A stretch of 64,000 nucleotides of DNA. It comes from Craterostigma plantagineum (Eukaryota; Streptophyta; Magnoliopsida; Lamiales; Linderniaceae). The position numbers and the translations under genes are program-made. Positions 47,425 to 57,416 of this stretch are shown here, in pieces (the stretch's first letter is position 1; each line of letters opens with the position of its first letter). The stretch lies in contig JAPQWV010000050.1 in assembly GCA_027422505.1 (NCBI GenBank), positions 3,286,001 through 3,350,000 on the forward strand. The letters are read 5' to 3'. The notes beneath the pieces were generated by a model. It had not been told where the DNA came from. It saw only the letters and a list, made by a program, of their open reading frames with translations, and ran no database searches.

Positions 47425-49865
47425 TCATTCATAAGTGGGCAGGCTCAGCTTGACCATTTGAAGGTGAAATAATTGCTCATCTGGTAACGTTTCAGAAATC
47501 GGTAGTGGCTTTTCGTCACGAATCAAACGGCTCAAGTGGTCCACCACAGAGTTGTTCACGCCTAACTGCAAATTTTTTTCTGTTTTGCTATTCTTAATCA
47601 CAAAGTCGAGTGTGTCGTTAGTGAAATTACGCTCAAAATCATCTCGAACAAATGCATTAATCATGCTAACAGATTCTGGTTCATCAGGATATTTCATAGC
47701 ATCAAGTACATTCATAGTAAGCTTTTTACCATCAAACTCAAAAGTAAGGTTTCCTGAATCAACGTCGATCTTAGTTTTAGCTGTTTTCATGAATGATCGT
47801 CCTAATAAAATAATAGCTGACTCAAACGCATGTTCATCACCCATGTCGACAATGTAGAAATCAGCTGGAAAAATCAATTCACCACATTTTACTAGAACAT
47901 CTTCAACCAATCCTTCGGGATAAATAATGGACCTATTTGCTAATTGAAGGCATATATCAGTGCACTTAAGAGGTCTCATACTCATCTCATTGAATAAAGA
48001 TAATGGCATAACATTGATTGACGCTCCTAAATCTAACATGGCATTATTTATTTTTCTCGTCCCTATAGTAACCGAGATAGCAAACATACCTGGGTCCTTA
48101 CATTTTTGGGGAAGTTTTCGTTGAAGCGCAGAGGAAACATGTTCACTTACTATGATTTTTCCTTTCGGTTTGTGTTTCCTTTTGTTCGAGCACATTTCCT
48201 TTAAATATTTTGCGTAGCGTGGGATTTGTTTGATAGCATCCAAAAGTGGAATGTTGATCTCGACTTTGCTGAAGGTATCCATTATACTCTTTTCTTCTTC
48301 TTCTTGTTTCACCTTAGCAAACCTTCCAGGAAAAGGTGGAGGAATAACAATGTTAGGTTTATCGATATTAGCGTTATTATTTACCTTCTCCCCGTTGTCC
48401 TTATTTTTATTGTCACTTGAAAGTTTTGTGTGGGTTTCGTCATGACTTGGCTGCCCGATCTCTTTCCCATTTCGAAGAGTCATCATACTCACATTTGCTT
48501 TTGGATTTATTTCGACTTGGGCTGGTAATTTTCCCTTCTCATTCTGACTCATTTGTACCGCCAACTGTGATACTTGCTTTTCTAAATTTTGCACGCTGGA
48601 GCGCGTTTCGTTAAAGCTCGATTGAGTTTCCTGTTGAAAAATGGCAGTACTAATTGCTAAATCCTTAACAATATCTTCCAAAGACATACCTGGCTTTGAT
48701 GGTGCAGTTTGTTGAGGAGGATTTGGTGGCCTTGGTGCTTGCTGCATGAAACCTGGCGGTCGATTCCCGGAACTCAGATTTGGGTGATCACGCCATCCGG
48801 GATTGTATTGACTTGAGTATGGATCATAGAGCTTTTGATATGTTCCTGTGTAACCCCCAATTGCATTGGCTTGCTCGCTAGGATTAAACTGAAGTGAAGG
48901 ACAATTCGCTGTTGCATGTCCGGCAATTGTACATATACCACAAGCCTTTACCTGACTCGTTTTCCCAATCACAAGCTTTTCCACAAGAGACGTTAGCGAA
49001 TCTAATTTTTGCTCAAATGAGGTAACACTTACCTCGTTCATCCTTTGTTGGCCTACATCTTGACGTGTTCCAAATTGTTGCGCATTTGTAGCCATGCTTG
49101 AGATCAGCCGACGTGCTTCGTATGCCGTTTATCGACAAGCGCTCCTCCACTTGCTGCGTCAATCATGTTTCTCTCCATGGGTAGCAAACCTTCGTAGAAA
49201 TATTGGATAAGCGCTAACTCTGAAATTTGATGAGATGGACAGCTTGCGCACAACCGCTTGAATCTCTCCCAATATTCGTGTAAAGTTTCTCCGTTCCATT
49301 GTCGAATCCCGTAGATTTCCTTACGAATATTTGCGGCACGAGATGCTGGGAAAAATTTTGCAAGGAACTGCTTTTTAAGTTCGGCCCATGTAGTGATTGA
49401 ACTAGATGGTAAGTAGTAAAGCCAATCTTTAGCATGATCCGCCAAGGAGAAAGGGAATGCACGAAGGCTTATCTGATCTTCCATAACCCCGTTTGGCATC
49501 ATGGTTGAGCAAACCATATGAAACTCCTTCAAATGCTTGTGCAGATCCTCACCTGCGTTACCACAAAAAGTAGGAAGTAAATGGATTAAACCTGATTTTA
49601 ACTCAAAAGGTGTTTGAAGAATAGGGAATTCAATGCAAAGCGGACGTTGACTAGCATCCGGCGTAGCCATATCCTTCAACGTAAGACGGAGTGGCTGTTG
49701 ATGTTCGGTTTCCTCCATGTCGCTTGAAGAAAATTTTTGTTCGGATTCCGTGCTGGATATTGATAAAGTCGAATCTTTTTGTCTTTTGGCCTTTTGATTC
49801 GCCCTGGCAGTCTTCTCGATTTCTGGATCAAATATTAGTATACCTATTCGAGAAGATCGGAGCAT
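47425..49865 (-). pseudogene. Gypsy gag-protease ORF, one frameshift
   Basis: Gag (49,865-49,104) has MATPDASQRPLCIEFPIL, then LLPTFCGNAGEDLHKHLKEF and FPFSLADHAKDWLYYLPS, the retrotransposon gag fold. The frame shifts near 49,126: losing one A turns DK-TAYEARRLIS into DKRHTKHVG-stop. The rest (49,095-47,425) continues MATNAQQFGTR, a CCHC knuckle CGICTIAGHATANC, and a retropepsin with AMLDLGASINVMP (catalytic D-L-G) and IILLGRSFMKTAKTKIDV. It ends LPTYE. The lack of other lesions says this insertion is much younger than the Helitron around it. It is missing RT and integrase, so it must be mobilised in trans. Confidence 0.88.
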
Positions 49866-49941
49866 AAACTAGAAAAAAAAGCGAATTAAAAATAGAAGTA
49901 AATCAATTGACACCACGTTCCCCGGCAACGGCGCCAAAATT

Positions 49942-50065
49942 TGGTCGCGTCGAAAACGGCCAAAAATAAATTAATCACCTTATTCACTAAACATTAGTAT
50001 AGCGACAGTAGGGATCGTCTCCACAGGGAAAATGATTGATTTACTTCTAATTTCAAACTTGATCG

Positions 50066-50098
<33 letters not shown>

Positions 50099-51498
50099 TT
50101 AATAATATTAATAATGATAGTAATATTATTAATAATAATAATAGTAGTAGTAATAATAATAATAAGGATAATATAATGTTAATAATAATAATAGTAGTAA
50201 TAATAATAATAAGGATAATAATAATGTTAATAATAATAATATTAATAGTGAGGGGGGTGGGTTTGATTATAATTTTTAATGAAAAATTGAACGAAAATAA
50301 ATATCGAAACTGACAATGATAATATAATAGTCGCTAAACATTTAATCAAAAGCGTATAAAATTAATATTTATATTGATGATGGAAAACCAATAATAATAA
50401 TAAGCTTATGACCGTGTGAATTATAAATCCGTATGCAACTTATCTCTTTCCACACAAAGCCTTACCTCAAACCAACAATTGGCTTAGTCCTCGAGAATTA
50501 GCACCAAAAGGAATGAATCGTTCTTGCTTTGATTAGAAATCATTACTAGGAAAAGAAAGCTTTAATATTGAAAGTACTGAAAGAAGGAAAACTCACAGCA
50601 ACTATGGAAAAACAAAAGCAGTTCTTAAAATGAGAAGGAATCGATCTCCTCACAGCTCTCCTCAATTTCTAATGCTCTCTCGCATCATCTACCCTCACTC
50701 ACATGCTTGGTCTCTCATTCAAACTCTCTACCACACTCTTAATAAAAATATAACGATGAAATTACTAATTTATCTCACAGACTTCTTCGTGGTTCCTCTC
50801 AATAAAGATAAAAAAAAATGAAGCAGAAATCGACACCACACGAAATGAAAACAGCAGTACCAAAAACACTAAAGCCCTATTCTATTCGATGCCCCACCCT
50901 CTGTTGTGTTTAGCTCTATTTATAGATCGCTTGAAGCGAAGTGGACAAACATCTTCTCAGTCGTTGTGTGCCGGCGCAGCCCTTTGAATGCCTTGAGCAG
51001 TGTGCTTGATCTTGAGCCGTTCCTTGATGTAAGATGTTTCCTAAGTTTCTACTCTTAGCCGTCTAAGAGCAGTCCTTCGATGAATCTGATTATATTTTCC
51101 TGCCTTGAGCTACGTGTGATTGTGGCTTGTCTTCATCTTTCAACCGTTGGTATTTCTCATCTCTTCTGAATGACCTTTTAGTAGAGTTCTTACTTGGGCC
51201 GATTGAACCAACTCAAAGTGAATTTATACGGGCTTATGGGCCTAAATAAGTCTCATTCAGCCGTTGGTATTTATTGTCTTCATTTTCAGCCATAGAGACA
51301 AGCTCGCTTGATTTGCTTGCTTTGGTTTGGTCGGTAATCAAATCGCTGTTCGAACTCGATTTTCAGCTTTTCAGTCTCCTCGAGATATCCTTGTCCGAAT
51401 AATCTCATTTTTTGGTCTATTTTGCTCCGAAGTCTGCAAGACATGTAAGTGAAATGTAAGCGCAAAATATTCGTGTATGATTGTACAAATATCGACCA
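49942..51498 (-). repeat. 5' LTR of the gypsy gag-pro element (provisional ends)
   Basis: 1,557 bp between the PBS side (TGGTCGCGTCG on plus) and CGACCA at 51,493-51,498. It contains an (AAT)n block and GGGATCGTCTCCACAGGGAA near the inner end. The termini are inferred from the TG...CA inverted hexamers, since the 3' LTR is not available for comparison. Confidence 0.5.
50057..50243 (+). repeat. (AAT)n / (TAATAA)n microsatellite inside the LTR
   Basis: Long imperfect AAT repeat with GTAGTA and AATATT variants. A plus-strand frame through it encodes poly-Asn and is an artefact. Confidence 0.92.
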
Positions 51499-52849
51499 AA
51501 AAATGAACTTTTACGGGGTATAAAATATTATAAATTGTTATATATCAATCAACGAATCCAGACAATGGCATGTATGAAATATATGTATGAATGAAAACAA
51601 AACTTTTAACTTACGCAATAGCTTGCTGAGGGTATTTTTCATCTCGCATAATGGTGAATTCCGTACGGTCAGTTGCCAACCCAAGATGTTCCAGTAGAAA
51701 TTGTATGGTGTGTAATGTCTTACGAAAAGCGTGGTTGAACAATCTCATATTCACATCACACGTTTCGTATGAATCTTGAACGACAACACTCCGTGCTCTG
51801 TAGTCCACTATTGCAAGAACCCAATGACACTGATTGACGTTCACTGGCACGACAATTAAATCAGTTCCCTCCATGGTGTTGCGGGCCAGTCAGCCAACAT
51901 CCCTTCATCATAAGGTTTGATCACAGAAAGGTTGTGCTGCCCTTCCAATAGGTATTCTGATGTAAAGATGTTGTTGAATGCAGTATTCATAAATGCAATG
52001 GAACGGCGTGCAAGGCTTGTTTTTTGCTGAAGTTCAATAAATCCCCGCAAGCATTCATCAATATGCTGCATGAAACGAAATTTAATTCAATCATATTACG
52101 ACAAAATATGATTGGAAAGTATCATATGACATACCTCATCAAGCAGCCATGCACCGTTTGTCATCAGAGTTGTTAGAAACTGTTTGCCGCGCTGCATACG
52201 TACATATCCGGTAACGCGCACATCTGCGCTCATATTTTCAATGTTCGTGGATACATCGGGGAACATATCAAGAATTCGACTGATACGAAAATCAAAATGC
52301 AGTTCTGACAGAAGTACTTCTTCCAGCATCAGAAACGAAGTTTGGCGATGAATCCGTCAGAATGACTGTTCGCTTTCTTTTCTTAACCATTGCTGGAACT
52401 GTTTGTTGTTTTTTGGGCTGTGGTTGTTGTTTCTTCGGTGGACGTATATCAGTACCTGTTGATCGTTGCGGATTATGCGGTTCTCTAGCGAATGTGTTTT
52501 CTGAATGTTGATGACTAAAAAGGTTAATAGCAAGATAAAAATGTAATAATGTTTCTATATATTGTCAGGAAACAGTCGTGTACCGATTTTTTTCTCTATT
52601 GTCAGCAACTTCTGATTCATTTGTTGAAAATGTTGATCAATCATTGTTCCCATAATCTTTCACATAGCGGCATGAACATCGTATTTTGTTTGCAACGCAG
52701 CAAACCTCTGCGAAGCATGCTGTGCATAATCATCGATCTTTCTATCAATACGGCCAATCATCTGGCTTATTGCACTCTGCAATTCCGCAAAAGTTCTTTG
52801 TAAAAAAATTCTAATCTCATTCATCATCGCAAGTTTGAGTTAAAGTTAC

Positions 52850-53400
52850 TATTATTATTTTTCTCCTACATCAATGAGATTTATATATGCAAAATAGTAA
52901 CCTACATACATTGGTCTAGAATAAATGTCACGCCTACAAACACGTGCACATGCAATTATCAATACTTAATGAAGAGAAGCTAATACGACCAATCCAATGC
53001 TGAAAAGTTTCCAAATCGGAAAATTACTGCATGAATTAATGGGCTGGAAGCCTAACGGTTTCTCCGCCACATTCCCCCCTGAGAACAAATTCATTTCTAT
53101 AGTAATTAATTAGCTACTTATGCACGGAATTTTAACGGTTGGATGAATTTATACAAATACAACGGTTGGTTGCCTAATAATGAGATATACGTTTCAAATA
53201 AAGCGGTGGAAATCTAATCCATCAATAAGCTCATAACACGTAATTTTATTAAGTACTGACGCATAAGACGTAAGAAATGTGTTACAATAATTATATGCTT
53301 ATAAACCCTAAAGTGCAAACTCAATCTAACTTAGACTCTATATAAATCATATCATTTTCATAATTTTACTTATCGTCTGTAGCTCTGGTCTGTAGAGCAA
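52850..53400. other. Helitron interior, gene-free
   Basis: AT-rich spacer between Ulp-like D and the 112-bp repeat array. No ORF or known element recognised. Confidence 0.5.
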
Positions 53401-53690
53401 TTCTCTTCAGTGGTGCAGTTCACTTCGGTAGTGCAATTCCCCTCAGTCGTGCAGCTCATATCGGTAGTGCAATTATCGTCAGTGGTGCAGTTCACATCGG
53501 TAGTGCAATTCTGTGGTCAAATCAGCAGTAGTGCAATCATGTGGCCAGACATTTTCTGTCGCGCAGCTCATGTCGGTAGTGCAATTATCGTCAGTGGTGC
53601 AGTTCACATCGGTAGTGCAATTCTGTGGTCAAATCAGCAGTAGTGCAATCATGTGGTCAGACCACCAGTAGTGCAATATTTTCTTTAACA
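53401..53690 (+). repeat. GTAGTGCAATT repeat block with a 112-bp tandem unit
   Basis: The unit GCAGCTCAT(A/G)TCGGTAGTGC... occurs at 53,451-53,562 and 53,563-53,674. Within it, GTAGTGCAAT and GTGGTGCAGTTCAC alternate about every 22 bp. At least a dozen motif copies lie in 290 bp. Confidence 0.88.
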
Positions 53691-54170
53691 CAATTCGGCA
53701 GCGCATCATGGAGAAGTAACTCATAAGTCTTGAAATTGCAAGAGCTAAACCACACGCGTCCGAATCGCAGAAAGGCAGGCATGCAACATCATTAAAATAA
53801 CGTCTTATTTTGCAGGATTCTAAATGATAACATTTAACGAACATCCCTACAATGGCATCCAATATAAAAACTACTTGAACTTCTCAATCTTTTCCTCCTT
53901 TATCTTCTTACTTCTGACATGAGGAATGCGATCGGCGTCAGCACGCTTAGCCCTCTTCAACGATGACAGAACCATATCGAAACCGTCAGCGGCATTTCTT
54001 TTAAAATGAGGTCTTTTGCAACAACAACAGACTCCTCAACGGGTTTACAAACAGCACCCTTAGGCATTTCTATATAGTATGTGGTTCTTCCGGGAGGACG
54101 CATTCAACCGGGGATACCACCTCCGACAGAGCCTGCGAAACCTGAATACAACTCATGAATCCACTAAGCT
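53691..54170. other. Region downstream of the RPA-like gene
   Basis: Minus strand fragments such as RPPGRTTYYIEMPKGAVC and KPVEESVVVAKDL (about 54,010-54,110) may be the last, broken RPA-like exon. Otherwise unassigned. Confidence 0.35.
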
Positions 54171-55874
54171 CTATATAATACACCGACACATTAGACCACA
54201 ACTATTATAGTAATAAATGTTATATACACCGTTTACCTCAACAGTATTCTTCTCATCAGGCGCGCCTTTAATAGGATGAATCTCATCCATACGGGTCACC
54301 GTCAAGCTTTTATAAGAACTCCGAAAATCGAAAGGTTTGATCCTCAAGTAAAAGTTGAAAATTTTCTCGACCAATGAACGGATACATTCAGGAAGTTCTT
54401 CTTCATCAACGTTTTCACCATCCATCACACTTTTCTGAGACAATTGGAACACTGATCATGATACAATTATTCACAGTATATAGTCAAGCATTCTCGCCTA
54501 CCAAGCCGTTCTTCAAATCTTCAGCCGTTGTGTTTGTGTATTTTTTGGCTGGACCATCAAATATAACGAATGTATCGGTATCAGTCCCATCATCAACGAT
54601 GGTCTCAATACGGAACCTACACAAAGTAAGAAAGCGAAAAAGGAATATTCACAATAGGTCACTTTAACAGAAATTATAGTTTCCTTCATTACAGTGCACA
54701 ATACCGCAAAACACCCAAAGCATTCATATTGTCGCAATAGATGTCGAAGTCACATGTACATTCATCCTAGGAAAAATAAATATAACGTATGAGAGTATCA
54801 CACCTTTTGATATACAAAGTAAATAATGTGAAACGACATGTCACCATTTACCGAAATCGGAAACTGTTGAACTATCTCCATTAATATAAAGAGCAGTTGC
54901 AGAAGTTGTATTCAAATATAAGCCGCCTGCGGGACACATATAGTCAGAAATTATTTGTGAAAGAAAGTATCAAGTATAGATGGGAATAACCTGAAAATAT
55001 CTTTGGATTTATATTCGTCGCGATAACCACGATAGCGTCCCCAAAAGTTCCTTTCAACCTCTTGTAAAACTCTAGTGCTTTATCATCCCAAGCTGTAATA
55101 GTTGCATGATGTCCACTGCAAAGAAAAACATGGTCATATCATTATAACCCACACAACAAAGACAATGAATGAGAAGGGAAAATTACATCGGAAACTAAAA
55201 CGCACCCTTCCAAAATCACATTCACCATCGTACGTGTTGAATTACTATTGTCATCTGGCTCAACAATGGACGAAACCACCGCAATTACATCTACACAAAT
55301 ATAAACCACATGAGGCCTACATTAAAAATAAAGCAGATACACATATTTTATAGACATAAAGATACAAACCTGGCAAATACTCACGCCCACCAGCGTTTGA
55401 TTCAAAATATTCAAAAGAATGAAACTGAAACTTCTCCTTTTGACGATGACACCATCACCAATACTGCGAACCATTGTCGTACGGTTAGTATAACGTATCA
55501 TATAACGATTCTCCGTTGTCCGATATGTGTGCGGAGCAGTGACAACATCAAAGTTTGATATGGAAAAAAGGCAGTCTTCCTCAAGCAGGCCTTCAAATTT
55601 TGGAACGACCGAACTATTGATTGTAGCATGAATAAGAGTATCCTATAACGGAAAAAACTAACATTAGATTAAGTTAAAAAAAACAAAAAATGAAAATAAA
55701 CTGAATTTTTCTCACCTCTTCATCGAGCAACATTAACCCAACTAATATCAACTCCTCATTTCTTCTAAAATTTTGAGCTCTCCAGTAACGAAGCAGCCTA
55801 ACAACGACGGTATTGTCGCCCATCCCAGGACTCAAAACACTAAGCACAGAATGATTATTTGGTGCAGCCATCAT
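54171..55874 (-). pseudogene. RPA1-like ssDNA-binding protein gene of the Helitron (multi-exon)
   Basis: Exon 1 (55,874-55,716): MAAPNNHSVLSVL, then VVVRLLRYWRAQNFRR and LILVGLMLLDEE with a GT donor. Exon 2 (from 55,643): DTLIHATINSSVVPKFEGLL, DCLFSISNFDVVTAPHTYR, the OB-fold DBD-A pattern. Later exons: DVIAVVSSIVEPDDNSNS (about 55,220-55,310), HHATITAWDDKALEFYKRL (about 55,020-55,110), GLYLNTTSATALYINGD (about 54,850-54,935), FRIETIVDDGTDTDTFVIFD (about 54,500-54,617) and ELPECIRSLVEKIFNFYLRI (54,240-54,452). RPA coats ssDNA; RPA-like genes are known passengers or partners of plant Helitron Rep. Exons splice plausibly. I cannot prove an intact ORF throughout, so I list it as a likely pseudogene. 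It lies nearest the Helitron 5' end. Confidence 0.7.
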
Positions 55875-56365
55875 GGAAGAAATGATATATGTACTTAATA
55901 ATAGCCGGGAATAATATAAACTGTGTTGACAAAATAGTTATACAGTTCTATCATATATAATGGCAAAATTAAAAAATTTAAAGTTAAACAATTTATTGTT
56001 ATAAATATAACTCAAACGCTCCGACTATAATAGGATAAGATTCAGTGAATGTTGTTTAATAAAAGAAGATTCATGTACTCAAACGTTCTAGTTCGCTACA
56101 ATATACACGCATAAGCCTACAAAATATCGTTATATGAAACGGTTTGATGCCATACATTAAAGGCAAACCTTTGAGTTCCACTAATATAATCAATCAATTA
56201 ATATTTTAATAACGTTTCACATTTTACTCGAACCATCCACGTAAATCCCACAACATTCAGACCCAAAATGGTAATTGGACTTTTCAGCCCTGACGTGTCA
56301 CCCAGCGATTGGCTATTGTGGGGGTCAATGAGATGTCAACTATCTTACTTTTAATAAGTATATGA
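55875..56365 (-). promoter_or_regulatory. Helitron 5' terminus and leader
   Basis: On the minus strand it begins TCATATACTTATTAAAAGT, then ...TTGACATCTCATTGACCCC..., and GGGTGACACGTCAGGGC. TC plus TACT-ATTAAAAG and an early CACGTCA-type block are typical of plant Helitron 5' ends. No ORF. It likely holds the promoter of the RPA-like gene. Confidence 0.8.
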
Positions 56366-56410
56366 TTAAGGTCGAGCCTCCATATGCTAGAGAACAGGGC
56401 ATATAAATTG
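56366..56410. other. 45-bp host remnant between the Helitron and the F-box copy
   Basis: Short non-transposon stretch between the Helitron end (T at 56,366 is the target base) and the first base homologous to the F-box gene. Confidence 0.5.
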
Positions 56411-57195
56411 AAAAACAGAGAATGGTTTCGAATCGAATGGCCTGAAGATGTCCTGAGGTAGAGCAGCATAGCCATCGCCTTCGACCCTTTCCTTAATCCC
56501 ATCGATTCTAGACCGATTTCGTACTAGTAGCAGTTAGCCTATCAAAGGAAGAAGAAGACAGCGAAGAACACCGTTACATCTTCGACATGTACTCTTCGAA
56601 AACTAAGCAATGGAGAAGGTCCAATGAGCAGTGCTTTTGCAACCATGGCTTGGCTAAGAAAAACAGGGGAATTGAGGTCGATGGCATCTTATATTTTGGC
56701 TGACCGAAGATGGCTATCAAATACTAACGTTCGATCCTAAGAAAGAGATGGCCTACCCGATAATGGCTCCCCTGCCCGAACCCAGTTCTCCAGTGTCCCC
56801 GAGATGTGCATAGGAGAATCAAAAGCCAGACTATGCTACGCGATCATATCTGAAGATGGGCTTCATTTTGGGTCCTTGAAGATCGATTCGAATGCGAATG
56901 GGAACTTAAGTCTTCGATTTCTTTGGACGATTTAGAGAGGGAGAATGAGGGTATGATCTATAGGCTGTTGGAGAAGGTGAAGAATGGAAGGCTGAGCAGA
57001 GACGAGATTGCGTGGGTCGATCCTCTGTGTTTCGAGGGCGATGTTTTGCTCGTTAGGGTTCTTTCGAAGTTTTACGAGTATCGATTCTTGGCGAAGAAGA
57101 TGAAGCGTGTCTGCGATGCTTCAGAATTGGGCCCGAGGTCGGTGTTTGCACCTATCATTGTTCCTTATTGCATGAGCTTAGTACCTCTTGTCTGA
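56411..57195 (+). pseudogene. F-box gene copy 2: 5'-truncated, multiply broken duplicate
   Basis: Begins at AAACAGAGAATGG, equivalent to about codon 143 of the copy at 8,925, so the F-box domain is missing. It keeps TGG (56,438-56,440) where copy 1 has its stop. Its own lesions include TAG in place of CAG (about 56,460), indels near 56,510, 56,690 and 56,865, and others. The last 90 codons (56,923-57,195) are clean: DLERENEGMIYRLLEKVKNG to MSLVPLV-stop, nearly identical to copy 1. Without an F-box it cannot join an SCF complex. It shares its 3' flank with copy 1, so it came by DNA duplication and not retroposition. Confidence 0.92.
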
Positions 57196-57416
57196 ATTTT
57201 TTGTTTTGATTGTTTAGTATAGCTTCGTTTTGTAGTACATTGAACAACAGCTTATCACGTATGGAAATCTTTTGTTCTTTCTTTTTTTTTTATAGGAATT
57301 GAAAAAACACACATGTATAATAAAAGTAGAATAACTAACTACATAAGACAATGAGGTTTCAAATCTTTGTGATGATTATTACATGGTTCGATACATCTCA
57401 AAAACACATTATGCAA
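57196..57416 (+). other. F-box copy 2 3' flank, part 1
   Basis: Matches 10,128-10,345 of the first copy and ends with the left TSD TGCAA (57,412-57,416) of the solo LTR. Confidence 0.85.

Larger units (their letters stand above)
46100..51498 (-). mobile_element. Athila-like gypsy element with gag-protease only, nested in the Helitron
   Basis: Minus strand order: 5' LTR (about 51,498-49,942, inverted ends TGGTCG/CGACCA), PBS, gag, protease, then about 1 kb of non-coding sequence. The PBS, minus-strand TGGCGCCGTTGCCGGGG (plus 49,919-49,935), is complementary to tRNA-Asp, as in Athila-type elements. No RT, RNase H or integrase is present and I find no second LTR, so it is non-autonomous and truncated at its 3' side. 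The left boundary is approximate. It lies in an intron of Ulp-like gene D. Confidence 0.75.
45673..52827 (-). pseudogene. Ulp-like protease gene D (short type), interrupted by a gypsy element
   Basis: The first exon (about 52,550-52,827) starts MMNEIRIFLQRTFAELQSAI and has RIDRKIDDYAQ, like copy A, but with an in-frame TGA after HAAM. A basic linker exon (about 52,330-52,510, MVKKRKR) and ISRILDMFPDVSTNIENMSA with FLTTLMTNGAWLLDE (52,096-52,329) follow. The C48 exon (51,611-52,071) has DLIVVPVNVNQCHWVLAIVD (His) and VVVQDS (Asp). The last exon lies on the far side of the gypsy insertion (45,673 to about 45,830): NSGDCGVYVLRSAF with the catalytic Cys, then IEDFRKYLTVALA and a stop. So Cys, His and Asp are retained, but the insertion (about 46.1-51.5 kb) occupies the intron between them. 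Substrate unknown. Confidence 0.7.
25726..56365 (-). mobile_element. Giant Helitron, 30.6 kb, both ends present
   Basis: On the minus strand the element starts TCATATACTTATTAAAAGT (ending at plus 56,365). It ends with hairpin ACCCGTACAACGCACGGGT (plus 25,735-25,753), TTGCA and CTAG (plus 25,726-25,729). The flanks are A (25,725) and T (56,366), so it inserted between A and T with no target duplication, as Helitrons do. All major genes within read on the same strand: RPA1-like, Ulp-like D and C, Rep/PIF1 helicase, Ulp-like B and A. A gypsy gag-pro element and a probable solo LTR are nested inside, so the original was about 25 kb. Helitrons move by rolling-circle (peel-and-paste) replication by the HUH Rep and helicase. 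The Rep/Hel is decayed here, so it is now non-autonomous. Confidence 0.85.

Noticed and set aside
50032..50313. Open frame rich in Asn
   Set aside because: Pure translation of an AAT microsatellite inside a gypsy LTR.
54374..54667. Plus-strand frame over the RPA-like gene
   Set aside because: Antisense to exons with OB-fold signatures on the minus strand.
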